In this document: positions 30,859-40,719 of the stretch, one piece after another
How positions within the stretch are numbered: the stretch's first letter is position 1
Layout: every line of letters begins with the position of its first letter
NCBI RefSeq assembly: GCF_037126465.1
Contig: NC_088201.1
Coordinates: forward strand, 228,972,016 to 229,036,015
DNA from: Ornithodoros turicata
Taxonomy: Eukaryota > Arthropoda > Arachnida > Ixodida > Argasidae
Direction: 5' to 3'
Length of the DNA stretch: 64,000 nucleotides
Notes under the pieces: generated by a model
The model's input: the letters and a program-made list of their open reading frames with translations, nothing else
The model's database searches: none
What the model was told of the DNA's origin: nothing
Made by a program: the position numbers and the translations under genes

Positions 30859-31392
30859 TGTTTTTCTTTTTCTAAAATGAAAACAACATGATCGTGAGGA
30901 GTTCTTTTAAACCAAGAGCGAAGTCAAATGGGCGCGAAATTTAAAATTTGGGGGCGCAGGTAGCGGCATCTGTTGAACGGCGGTAAATTTGCTGGAAGTG
31001 CTGCCATCTCTAGATGAACGAACTCAACTCCCCATGACGCCACCTGGTGTAAAAGAAATCAAACGACCTCTCCACCACACAATTCTATTCTGATTAGTGA
31101 CGCAAGTCAACATGCAGAGCCCGTGGCCCAGTGGCTTAAGATGCTCGTCTGACAACCTAAAGGACCCAGGTTCGATTCCTAGTGTGCTTCACCATGACGT
31201 CATTATTGTTACTTAATCTTATCATTGATATCATATCACTAAGATTAACTATGTGACGTCACTGATTAACTATCTTATCCACTGATATGAGGGCGGAGTG
31301 GCTTCGGCCTGGAGTGACGTCATACGTCCTTGATGACGTCATTTCCTGTTTGACGTCATTTCCTGGCTGCAGAGTTAATCTATAGTACTACT
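30694..31392 (-). repeat. Polinton right terminal inverted repeat
   Basis: This is the inverted partner of 12,133-12,935. The inner end lies inside the penton gene, so the repeat includes that gene's start codon and presumed promoter. It contains five perfect TGACGTCA sites (31,195; 31,254; 31,315; 31,334; 31,351, each 8 bp) and the better-preserved copy of the tRNA-like sequence. Confidence 0.9.
31117..31193 (+). other. tRNA-like sequence with polymerase III A and B boxes in the right TIR
   Basis: TGGCCCAGTGG (31,124-31,134) fits the A-box consensus TGGCNNAGTGG and GGTTCGATTCC (31,169-31,179) is a perfect B box, at tRNA-like spacing, and the block ends CTTCACCA. The anticodon-arm region is CTCGTCTGACAACCTAAAGG. 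The acceptor stem does not pair well, so I call it tRNA-derived (SINE head-like) and not a functional tRNA gene. Confidence 0.7.
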
Positions 31393-32845
31393 CACGATAC
31401 ATAACCACTCTGAAATCGCACTCAGTTTATACGTCCCTCTACTTCAAACGGTTGCATCCGAAACCACAAATATCACTTTGTGAAATGTTCCAAAAGCGTT
31501 GTATTGTCTTCATTTGTATTTTCGTTCTCACGTCATTTCCTCCTCACTCTCAGTAGCGATAAAACTGTGTATTGAGTTGACGGTAACACCAGTATGAAGC
31601 AGCGCCCTAACTTCGGTTCTATCTCGCTACAGTGTATTGTCTTGTCTCTGGTACAGTCCACCTCCATTCCTACTGATTGCCCAGCTGCTCCTTTCGTCCT
31701 TGATGTACGTCTGGAATCTCCTATACATCAGGCTAAGTCGTCAAACCGAGCGACAACGGCGCATTTCATCGGACCTACATGCCGCGCTCCTTTCTGCCCA
31801 TCGCACTAACGTCAACAAGATCAGCGACGCATTGTCCGTCTTTGAAAACTTGCATCCGCACCTGCTTCGGCTTTTGGCACTGACACCAGTATGAAACAGC
31901 GCGCTAACCATGGTCTTCTCTCGCTACGGGTGAGAAACTATCTGTCACTTTCATATGCTCGCAAATCTGTCTCGTGGTGCAACAGTGCCAAAGTCTGTGC
32001 ATTATCTGTATTTCTGTCATATCTGTATTTTTGAGTGTAACGACGTGTGTATCGTAGTTGCTGTTGCCTAGCGGTGATGTAGAAAGTAATCCGGGTCCCC
32101 GCGACTCTAAAATTCAACGGCCAATCATACAGAATAATACGGATGTCACTGGCGAGCTTAGCGTTGTGCTAACTGCCCTCGATAACGGGCAACCTACTTT
32201 GCGAATATCTTGCCGCTGACGAGGCGTCAATGATTTCACAACTCAAGGCAGTCTGAGACGATCAAGTCGGTGCGCAAGAACCTATACAGACATTGTCGCG
32301 CAAAAAAAATAAAATAATAATAATACTAACTACGATCAAAGACGACGTTGTTTCATTACGCCAGCTGTCGAAGAGCGTGTCTGAAGTTAAGTAGTCTGCT
32401 TCATCCATTTGCGCTGATGTGGGCGGCGTAACGTCTCGTTTAAACGACTTTGAAAGCTACACGTCTTCAAAGCTACGACTTTCAGAAGCTACACCTTGTC
32501 TTTTACAGCTTCATCGAATCTGTTTCAGAGTTCTGAGCCGATTTAGAAAAGGTTAACGTAAACAAAAATGACGCATGTTCCCACTACCTTTCTGTCACAT
32601 TTGGACCTGAGGCCATAGAGCGAGCACATCCCCTCGGGTATATGTCAAGTCTTGTAGAAAATGGACGATTATAGTCAGGTAATATTCGACTCATTGAAAT
32701 AAAGCGAATGCGTTCTTTCAGCGACTCCTGACTTTAAGGGCACATTATTTTCAGTGTCGCTGGACTATGCTTGTCGTGTACCCTTTGCAAGACGTGTACT
32801 GCTGGACTACGCACACTCCTCCAACTCTCGTTTTAAAGTGTTTCT
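31393..32845 (+). mobile_element. LINE copy A: 5' region and ORF1 with 2A-like motif, decayed
   Basis: It matches 47,199-48,650 from its first bases (CACGATAC, AACCACTCTGAAATCG). It contains the 2A-like GDVESNPGP at 32,073-32,099, but a TAG (32,055-32,057) occurs shortly before it where copy B has Leu. After the 2A motif the frame stays open across the site where copy B is shifted, then is lost near an AT-rich microsatellite insertion at 32,303-32,330. Copy A abuts the Polinton right end. Confidence 0.75.
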
Positions 32846-33140
32846 TTTTTCTTTAAGTTCCGTGTTAGCGTCGCGAAGCAACTGTGGCTATGAGCGGCGT
32901 ACAGATGTGGACAGATGGAGAGAGTACAGCTGGAAGGAGTGGGGGACAGGGGGTTAATACGCGTCCTGGGCCGACTTCAGGGGGAACTGTGCCGACATTC
33001 GTCTAGAAAGTCTTCGGGAAAACCCAGGGAAAACCTCGGACAGCCCAGCCGGTGACAGGATTCGAACCTGTGTCACCTCCCAGTCTCGAAGTGGAAAGCG
33101 ATCGTCCTAACCTTTATGCCACGGGGGCTCGTAAAAACTG
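32845..33140 (-). repeat. tRNA-derived SINE, minus strand
   Basis: On the minus strand the head has GTGGCATAAAGGTTAGGACG (A-box region) and a B box GGTTCGAATCC (complement at 33,058-33,068). The tail toward 32,845 is A-rich (AAAGAAAAAAGAAAC). Related copies are at 48,650-48,885 and 49,545-49,905. Confidence 0.7.
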
Positions 33141-33219
33141 ACTGACTGATCTCCTCGCTGTGTAGATAGATTTGATCATCGTCATTCCTGTGTGCATGCT
33201 ATCGTTGTTCATCTGTATA

Positions 33220-34475
33220 CAGGGTGTTTCACGAAAATCTCCCGGCTGAATAATTCGTGAACAGGTGGAGCTATCGAAGGAATTTCTTGTTGGTAGAGAT
33301 CCTTGGGACATCGACCATGAACTGAGTAGTGACCTGCTTAGTTAAATACGCTAACTAATTAGATAAACATCTTATTAACTTTTGCTTTTACTTCGCACGC
33401 TTACGAAACCTCTCTTTTACGCATTGGGACCTTCGGCGAAAAATATTGCAAGAAAAAAAAAAAAACGCATTGACACTTAGCGATTTTTTCGAGTAATTAA
33501 TCGGTTTCATGTTACATATTTCTTGCGCGGAGCAGTGCTCCAATGCGCTCTTTGGATCAGCTATCAGGATGTCAATTTCGTGTTCATCCGCCTGATTGAC
33601 ACACAGGGTTGACGGAAGAGAACGAACAGCCGCAAGACCGCAACAGACGCTTTGGTGTTCCCTCTCCTTCTTTACACTCTTAAAATGAACTTCACCACAT
33701 AGCACGATCCTGGCCAACCATCATCCCGCGTGACAACGTACTCTCCTTGGATCTGATAAGCATGAGAGACGTATGCCTTTCTTTTTTTCCTTTTTAGTAC
33801 CAATGATGCCCTAGATAAGGACAAAAAGAAATGCTCCGCCTCCCCTGTTCAACAAGTCCAGCGAACACGTTGTCATTCGGGACGATGGTTGTAGGAGCGT
33901 GCTATGTGGTGTAGTTAATTTTTAAGAGTGTACGGATTAGATAACAGCGCCCGCGGCGCATTCGTCATCACCCATGATAACAGCACGCTATCTCACCTAC
34001 GGAACGACAGAAATGGCTGTGCTGTGTCCTAGTCGCTTTGAGAAGGAATACGAAAGCACCTCTAGCAGCTGTTCCTAAACTTCCGTCACCCCCGTGTGTC
34101 AACCAGGCGGATGGACATGAAATCGACAGCCGAATAGCTGATACAAAGAGCGCATTCCTGCACTGCTCCGCGCAATAAATATGTAAATCGAAACCGATTA
34201 ATTACTCGAAAAAATTATTCACTGAGTGCCGATGCGTTTTTTTTCTTGCAATATTTTTCCCTGAAGGTCCCGATGCGCAAAACACAAGTTCCGCAAGCGT
34301 CCGAAGTAAAAGTTAAAAGTTAAGTTGTTTATTTAATTAGTGAGCGTGTGCAAATGAGTCGTTCACGGCTCAATTTATGGTCGATGTCCCAAGGATCTTT
34401 ACCGAAAAGAAATTTCTTCGATAGCGCCATCTGCTCACGAATTATTCAGCCGGGAGATTTTCGTGAAACACCCTG
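33220..34475. mobile_element. DNA element with about 400-bp inverted repeats (CAGGGTGTTTC ends)
   Basis: The left end CAGGGTGTTTCACGAAAATC at 33,220 is mirrored by ...GAAACACCCTG at 34,475, and the inverted similarity extends to about 33,635 and back from about 34,075. TA precedes the left end, and the related copy ending near 36,060 is followed by TA, consistent with a Tc1/mariner-type target. No transposase is present. The loop contains another MITE (33,675-33,930). Confidence 0.75.
33675..33930. mobile_element. 256-bp MITE, CACTCTTAAAA termini, TA target
   Basis: About 36 bp of inverted terminal sequence (CACTCTTAAAATGAACTTCA on the left; ...GTTAATTTTTAAGAGTG on the right) is flanked by TA (33,673-33,674; 33,931-33,932). 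The size and TA target suit a Tc1/mariner-derived MITE. Related copies are at 25,640-25,973 and 35,181-35,520. Confidence 0.8.
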
Positions 34476-36766
34476 TGTATGTGTTCATGTGTGTGTATGC
34501 GTGTGCGTTGCAGTTTATTGCGTCGAATAAATCTTCCCACTACAAAAACTGCGTTTCGACAAGTTGTACGTTGACAATCGGTGTTATGTTTACAACGTCT
34601 GTAGAAGGGGTTGTGTCACTGAAACTCAGAGAGATCACTATCCCCGAAGCATTATTCAGCCAGGGTACCCAGTGATCATGCTATCTCGTGTACAAATATC
34701 CGAAGTATTGTACCTAAGCGTGATGACAATTGTCGTATTTTTGAAACGTGTTCTCGTGACATCTTAGCTGTGACAGAGACACGTTTAACGGATTCCATGA
34801 GCGACAATGAAATATTTCCTTCTTGCTGCTAACCGGAATCTAGATGCAAATGTACTGACTATGCCTAATTCTCCGCTGGAAATTATCTGGACATCTGTCA
34901 GTTGCCCCACTAGAGTGTGAGTGACGGGCGTCCGAGATCGAGTGGTCGCCGACGGAGGAGACTTTCCTGGGCCGTGAGATTGGAAGTCTTCCTGCGGACC
35001 AGGATTCAGTGTTGCACTGATGCTTTCTTCTGAATATGTGTTCCAGGGCTTGTAATCATAATCGAAAAAGTTTCAATCCGTCCGAAGAAAATGGGGCATC
35101 AGGCTACGGGGTACTGTGCCGCCGCCTTATGCACAGAGATCAAACGGGATGTCTGGGATACCGTGACATTAGGCAAATTTGGATTTGATAAGCATGAGAG
35201 GCGCATGCCTTTCTGTTTTTCCTTTTTAGTACCAATGATGCCCTATACAAGGACAAAAAGAAATGCTCCGCCTCCCCTGTTCAACAAGTCCAGCGAACAC
35301 GTTGTCGTTCGGGGCGATGGTTGTAGGAGCGTGCTATCCCAAGCGGCACAATGTACTGAAAGTCGAGTGGAATAGGGGTGGCCGGTATGTGTCTTATCAA
35401 TTTTCTCTAGGTTAACAAGTCTGTTCAAGGCCGTCCACCTACCCGTCCACCCCTATTGCACTCGACTTTTAGTATATTGTGCTGCTTGGGATGCGGTGTA
35501 GTTAATTTTTAAGAGTGCACGGACTAGATAACAGCGCCCGCGACGCATTCGTCATCATCCATGATAACAGCACACTATCTCACCTACGGAACGACAGAAC
35601 TGGCTGTGCTGTGTCCTAGTCGCTTTGAGAAGGAATATCAAAGCATCTCTTGTAGCTGTTCCTAATCTTCAGTCACCCCCGTGTGTCAACCAGGCGGATG
35701 GACACGAAATTGACAGCCGAATAGCTGATACAAAGAGCGCATTCCTGCACTGCTCCGCGCAATAAATATGTAAATCGAAACCGATTAAGTACTCGAAAAA
35801 ATCACTCACTAAGTGTCGATGCGTTTTTTTTTCTTGCAATATTTTTCGCTGAAGGTCCCGATGCGCAAAACACAAGTTCCGTAAGCGTGCGAAGTAAAAG
35901 TTAAAAGTTAAGTTGTTTATTTAATTAGTGAGCGGATACAAATGAGTCATTCACTGCTCAATTCATGGTCGATGTCCCAATGATCTTTACCAAAAAGAAA
36001 TTTCTTCGATAGCGTCATCTGCTCACGAATTATTCAGCCGGGGGATTTTCGTGAAACACACTGTATATGTGTTCATGTGTGTGTATGCGTGTGCGTTGCA
36101 GAGTTTATTGCGTCGAATAAATCTTCCCACTACAAAAACTGCGTTTCGACAAGTTGTACGTTGACAATCGGTGGTATGTTTACAACGTCTTCAGAAGGGG
36201 TTGTGTCACTGAAACTTAGAGATCACGATCCACGAAGGATTATGCAGCTAGGGTACCAAATGACCGTGCTATCTCGTGTACAAATATCCGAAGTATTGTA
36301 CCTAAGCGTGATGATTATTGTTCTATTTTTGAAACGTGTTCTCTAACATCTTAGCTGTGACAGAGACACGTTTAACGGATGCTATGAGCGACAAGGAAAT
36401 ATTTCCTTCTTGCTGCTAACCGGAATCTAGATGTGAATGTAATGACTGTGCCTAATTCTACGCTGGAAATTATCTGGGCATCTGTCAGTTGCCCCACTAG
36501 AGTGTGAGTGACGGGCGTCCGAGATCGAGTGGTCGCCGACGGAGGAGACTTTCCTGAGCCGTGAGATTCGAAGTCTTCTTGCGCACCACGATTCAGTGTT
36601 GCACTCATGCTTTCTTCTGAATATGTGTTCCAGGGCTTGTAATCATAATCGAAAAAGTTTCAATCCGTCCGAAGAAAATGGGGCATCAGGCTACGGGGTA
36701 CTGTGCCGCCGCCTTATGCACAGAGATCAAACGGGATGTCTGGGATACCGTGACATTAGGCAAATT
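33749..36766. repeat. tandem duplication, 1.43-kb unit, two copies
   Basis: 33,749-35,180 and 35,181-36,766 align from GGATxTGATAAGCATGAGAG to CCGTGACATTAGGCAAATTT. The second copy is longer only because of a 153-bp MITE (35,338-35,490). The break is inside the MITE at 33,675, so the second copy carries only part of that MITE. Later portions of the unit (34,900-35,180) also match 50,110-50,400. Confidence 0.85.
35338..35490. mobile_element. 153-bp MITE with CCCAAGC termini, AT target
   Basis: CCCAAGCGGCACAATGTACT on the left is mirrored on the right, ending GTGCTGCTTGGG, with about 40 bp of inverted repeat. AT duplicates at 35,336-35,337 and 35,491-35,492. The empty site is visible in the other tandem copy at about 33,905 (GTGCTATGTGGTG), which proves insertion after the tandem duplication. 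Confidence 0.85.
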
Positions 36767-37004
36767 TTTACAAGATGGCCGTGTTAATTGATTGCCATAA
36801 TAATCACTAGTAGCGTTCACCGTCAATGTCAGTTGAGTAGTCATCTCTGCGGAGGACTGGCCCACTGGAAAAGTTCAGAAGAGTGGTCAGGCCTCCGAAC
36901 CACCACGCTGTCGGCGCGTACGTTTGCAGTCCAACTTTATACTCGTATACCTATTCGATCTCCTTAGTCATTTCATGCTCCGTTAATATCGGTATTTCAT
37001 ACAT

Positions 37005-37402
37005 CGATGTGGCTTTTACAGCTCAGTGGCGTTACCGCTTGAGACAAGTTGACTCTCCCACCTGTTGCGACTGTGGTGCTCTAGAGGATCTGGAGCACAT
37101 TCTTCTTCATTGCCCCCACTACCAACCTTCCCGAATCGCGCTCTCTGAGTCTCTTCGACAGCTGGACTCTCGCCCCTTCTCCCTATCGAAATTGCTTGGT
37201 CCCTGATCCAATCCAGCCCAGCAACGCCCTGCGCTCAAAGCTCTTTTGACATTTCTGGACACCATCGGGCTTCGATCTTTATTGTGAAGGGGCTCGTTAT
37301 TTTATTCCCCACAATCCCCACCAGCAATTGGGCAGAGTATCGCCTCTGGCAATGAACCTCCCCACTTTCCAATGTCAAAGTAAAGTTGTTGTTGTTGTTG
37401 GC
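37005..37402 (+). pseudogene. LINE ORF2 C-terminal fragment with (GTT)n tail
   Basis: The frame reads CCDCGALEDLEHILLHCPHY, the zinc-knuckle-like C-terminal signature of many I/Jockey-clade LINEs, then LLTFLDTIGLRSLL, and finishes at a (GTT)n 3' tail (37,385-37,400). The homologous place in copy B (about 50,650) lacks it, so it inserted after the segmental duplication. Confidence 0.8.
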
Positions 37403-38122
37403 ATACGTGGCCTTCTGCTTTGCGCGTATAACTGGCAGCTTCCCTTTGCCTTGCTCCTCTCTATCGCCTTTGCTCTAAGGGAAAAATAAAGGTAGAACCC
37501 CCTACACTTAACTTGTAGAACAACAGTTTCTACTATGCAGTTACACACACACACAAAAAAAAGGGTCCATATCGAAGAACCCCCAAGACGGGAGACACGA
37601 AAAAAGGGGACGAGCACAACAAAGTTTCAATCTCTTTTAGTCAGAAGTGTTTCTTGTGTCAGGGATCCTCAGCATGGGTCTTCTACATCACCAGCTCGAT
37701 TGCTTCCTAGCTATGCTATCAGGTAAAATTGGTTTGAGTAGAAATGTAGTTGACCTGCAGGAAATGACATGAAAATTATACATTTTTTATTTTTTTTCAT
37801 AGTGTACCTTTTTACCTGCTGCTCACGCACATGAAAATAGTTTGGTGGTATATTTCGTGGAAACTTTGCAGAGTCGTCCTCCTTGGGGGATTTTATCAGA
37901 TGCATGTAACAGTATACTAGCAGTGTGTTTCGGACTGTGCGGAACTCCTTTGATATCCATATAGAGATAACATGCCTCTTCACTGTTTCCATCACCACTC
38001 TCTGCTCTTGCGACGCTTGGATAGGCCCAGTGCTCATTTTGTCGTCTCTCTGCAGAGCTATGTCATTGGCAAATATAGCACCGACGCAATCAGCATCAAG
38101 TGGAGCACATATTCCTCCCTTA

Positions 38123-38128
38123 TTTATT
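38123..38128 (-). terminator. poly(A) signal for LRR gene A
   Basis: TTTATT reads AATAAA on the minus strand, 444 bases past the stop codon. The corresponding signal is conserved at 51,715-51,720 in the paralog, both followed on the plus strand by GATTATCATTTGCAAAG. Confidence 0.55.
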
Positions 38129-38571
38129 GATTATCATTTGCAAAGGAGAGAAACATACAACAAGAGCGGCGTGTGAAAGAGCATACGATATTTTATATAT
38201 AGCCCCGATACGTATATTTTGATTATCGTGAAGGACTACCATAGTCCACTGTTCAAGAGGCACAGGATTAGCACTCTAGAAACAAGAAAGTAATAAAGGA
38301 GGTGGAAATGCTATTGGCGATTGAACAAACAATGCGTATATGTGCGTGTAGGTATTCCTCATACACGCTAAAGGCGTTCAAGGTTATATTTACTACAAAG
38401 ACAAAGCAACACCTACTAACAATGTTTTGATCAGTAGATTCACTTTCAAGCATGTCTCGCCCATGCTGTAACGTAGAACGTGGAGAAAATAGATTGAATA
38501 TGGAGATGGTGTAGCGCACTAGGTAAAGACAATCTTGACTTTAGACGTTCATCGTAGTGTTACAGAGTGGA

Positions 38572-40677
38572 TCACACAACATCACTTATACTCAGATAGC
38601 CCGTGATATGAGATACGCATTCCGCGTGAAGGTCGTCTAGCTGAGTCGCACCCGTTGGCGATGCATTGCACACGATCCTACCCTTGCAGACCGCAGTGAT
38701 TCTGAAGTAGTGGTCGCGAATGTACCGCTGCTTTCGGTCGATCAGAAATTGCGCTTCTTCTTGCGATTTCTTCAACTTGGACATGACGGCTCTCCTGAAC
38801 TTCCCAGTGCCACGTGTCAGTTCAAACGCTTTCATCCAGCACTTCTTGACAAGGACGTCCTCCGACATGAAGTGCAGCGATCGATCTTGTAAAACTCTGT
38901 TCCGCGCAGCCAGACTTTCCATCCGCAGTTTTTCATCACGTGAGCTCGCAGTAGGAAGCTTAAACGATGTGATAGCGTAGTTGCATTCCATATCTTGCTC
39001 CATCTCCTGTATAGTGATATTCTGTGGATCACACCTTATGGTCATCTCGTTCAAGCACTTGTTTTTGCGTATCACACGCGCAAAACAATGAATGACGTCG
39101 CTGGTTTGGGAAACAAGATGTAAAGCAGAGAGCGTGGTGTTCTTCTCCAGGCTCGTAGCGAGTAACCGCAGTACTTCGCGAGCTGATTCATCGTATTCTT
39201 CGTAACAAGTTAACTGGAGAGCCTGAAGGCCATTTCGGCGCTGAATACACTGAGCCAGCTTCCGCACTATGTAAAAAGCCGGATCGGGTAAATAGAGATC
39301 CACTACATCGACCAGTGTCCCGTCTTGTTCGAGGAAAGCGCAAAATTCGTCTGCTGGAAAATCATGGCCTGTGTCGCAATTCAGTACTATCTTATTCACG
39401 TGCTGTGGCTGCCTGAGAAGGCTCTCTGCGCATATTATCGTAGAAGCATCCCAGAAAAAGCGAATTTTCCCTCTGGGGTCGGTTCGAGCTAACTCGACGA
39501 ACTCACTTGTTGTCATTTCACTTATGGAAGAACAAATTTCACCGAAGCTCACAGTTATGCACGATTTGTTTTCACGCAAGGCTTCACAGATTCTGATTGC
39601 GCCAGTACGTGTCAAGTGACATCCTTCCATGATCAATTCTTTAAGAACCGTCGCCAGCCGCAGTCCATCTGCCAATGCTATGCACTCGTCCGTCCCGAGG
39701 TGACCCCCGCTTATGTCGATTGTGCGTATCGCCGTGTTTGTGACCATCAGTTTGCCCAATGCCGCAGCCCCTACCAGGCTGAAGCGAACACTTCGCAAAA
39801 CGAGTACTTCAACCTTGCTGTTGAGAGACAGCGCGTCAGTGAGCATTACTACCAGATCGCCAGAAACGCTTCGGTGAGCAGTAGTTCCAGTGTGATTACG
39901 ACACCCAGACAGGTACACGCCCATCGTCGTATCCCACAGCAAATAACTGAAAGCGACTCTGTGTCGGACAGACAATGTCCACAACGTCAGAGAATTCAGG
40001 TTACATGCCTGTTGTTTGTCGGCTGACCGCATAGCATGAAGTGTATATATGTAGGAGAACGAAACGTCTGTGCAACGCGGACCCAGATAAAGTGTTTTAA
40101 GAGAACGTTTCTTCGCTAATGCCATGCCCAGCTCAAACACAACCTCTTTCACAACCGTATCGTCCAAGTGGAACACTTCGAGCGATGTTGCCTTGCGAAC
40201 CATGCTTAATATCATGGTGGCTGTCGTCATTTCTGGCTCGAGTTGGAAATCCACACAGCCCAAAGGTACCGTCGTCTCAAAGTCGTACGGGCCCAAGGAA
40301 GGGTACGAATCTCCGTCATCACGTGTATATTCCAAGATGAACCCGCGCACATCCGATCGTATTGCCAAGGATCCCAGGATGCGGTCCAGAATATCGATAT
40401 TTATCCGACGGAAACAGAAATATTTGATGCAGTCGTGTTCGCCGATGATCCTTAAGAGTATTTCCAGATGTGCAGCAATGAGACTTGTAATAGGAATATC
40501 ACGGGTGGAGAAAAGCGTCAGCACTCCTGGTTCAGTCTCAGTGAGGTAGATGCCGCAGCACCAAAGCACTTTGTTCCAGAAGAGCAGTCTGTTTGGCAAT
40601 ATGCACTCTTCCCTTGTTTCATGGCTGCAACATTTCCGGAGATCTAACTCCTTGTGCAAGGTAAATAACTCTTCCAT
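38572..40677 (-). CDS. leucine-rich-repeat protein, 701 aa (paralog A)
   Basis: An intact single-exon frame from ATG 40,677 (context AAGATGG). The N-terminal about 60 residues are Cys-containing (DLRKCCSHETREECILPNRL). Ribonuclease-inhibitor-type leucine-rich repeats are clearest at residues 280-370: EVLVLRSVRFSLVGAAALGK, AIRTIDISGGHLGTDECIAL, LKELIMEGCHLTRTGAIRIC. The extreme C terminus (ECVSHITGYLSISDVV) resembles the first half of an F-box. No signal peptide, NACHT or kinase domain is visible. The paralog at 52,166-54,274 is colinear over the entire length. A pyrimidine-rich acceptor (CCTGCTGAG) about 35 bases upstream of the ATG suggests a spliced 5' UTR. LRR proteins of this type bind partner proteins; the function here is unknown. 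Confidence 0.88.
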   Translation of the reverse strand: MEELFTLHKELDLRKCCSHETREECILPNRLLFWNKVLWCCGIYLTETEPGVLTLFSTRDIPITSLIAAHLEILLRIIGEHDCIKYFCFRRINIDILDRILGSLAIRSDVRGFILEYTRDDGDSYPSLGPYDFETTVPLGCVDFQLEPEMTTATMILSMVRKATSLEVFHLDDTVVKEVVFELGMALAKKRSLKTLYLGPRCTDVSFSYIYTLHAMRSADKQQACNLNSLTLWTLSVRHRVAFSYLLWDTTMGVYLSGCRNHTGTTAHRSVSGDLVVMLTDALSLNSKVEVLVLRSVRFSLVGAAALGKLMVTNTAIRTIDISGGHLGTDECIALADGLRLATVLKELIMEGCHLTRTGAIRICEALRENKSCITVSFGEICSSISEMTTSEFVELARTDPRGKIRFFWDASTIICAESLLRQPQHVNKIVLNCDTGHDFPADEFCAFLEQDGTLVDVVDLYLPDPAFYIVRKLAQCIQRRNGLQALQLTCYEEYDESAREVLRLLATSLEKNTTLSALHLVSQTSDVIHCFARVIRKNKCLNEMTIRCDPQNITIQEMEQDMECNYAITSFKLPTASSRDEKLRMESLAARNRVLQDRSLHFMSEDVLVKKCWMKAFELTRGTGKFRRAVMSKLKKSQEEAQFLIDRKQRYIRDHYFRITAVCKGRIVCNASPTGATQLDDLHAECVSHITGYLSISDVV

Positions 40678-40719
40678 CTTGTGCACCCCTTCACAGAAGT
40701 CGGCCTCAGCAGGTAAACT

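Larger units (their letters stand above)
12133..31392. mobile_element. Polinton/Maverick element, about 19 kb, nearly complete
   Basis: It carries the full Polinton core set between long inverted repeats: retroviral-type integrase, FtsK/HerA-like packaging ATPase, protein-primed family B DNA polymerase, adenain-like cysteine protease, double-jelly-roll major capsid protein and penton-type minor capsid protein, plus small conserved ORFs. Both candidate ends read AGTAGT inward. I found no clean 6-bp target duplication (GTGTAT on the left, CACGAT on the right), so the exact termini are uncertain by tens of bases. A 4,277-bp DNA transposon (22,420-26,696) is nested in the polymerase. ATPase, major capsid protein and several small genes are intact, while integrase, polymerase, protease and penton carry frameshifts or stops, so this copy cannot be autonomous. 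Confidence 0.97.

Noticed and set aside
31117..31193. functional tRNA gene
   Set aside because: A and B boxes are good but the acceptor stem does not pair and the block sits in a duplicated TIR; better described as tRNA-derived.
12127..31398. 6-bp target duplication for the Polinton
   Set aside because: GTGTAT and CACGAT do not match, and shifting the ends by a few bases did not give a match, so none is claimed.
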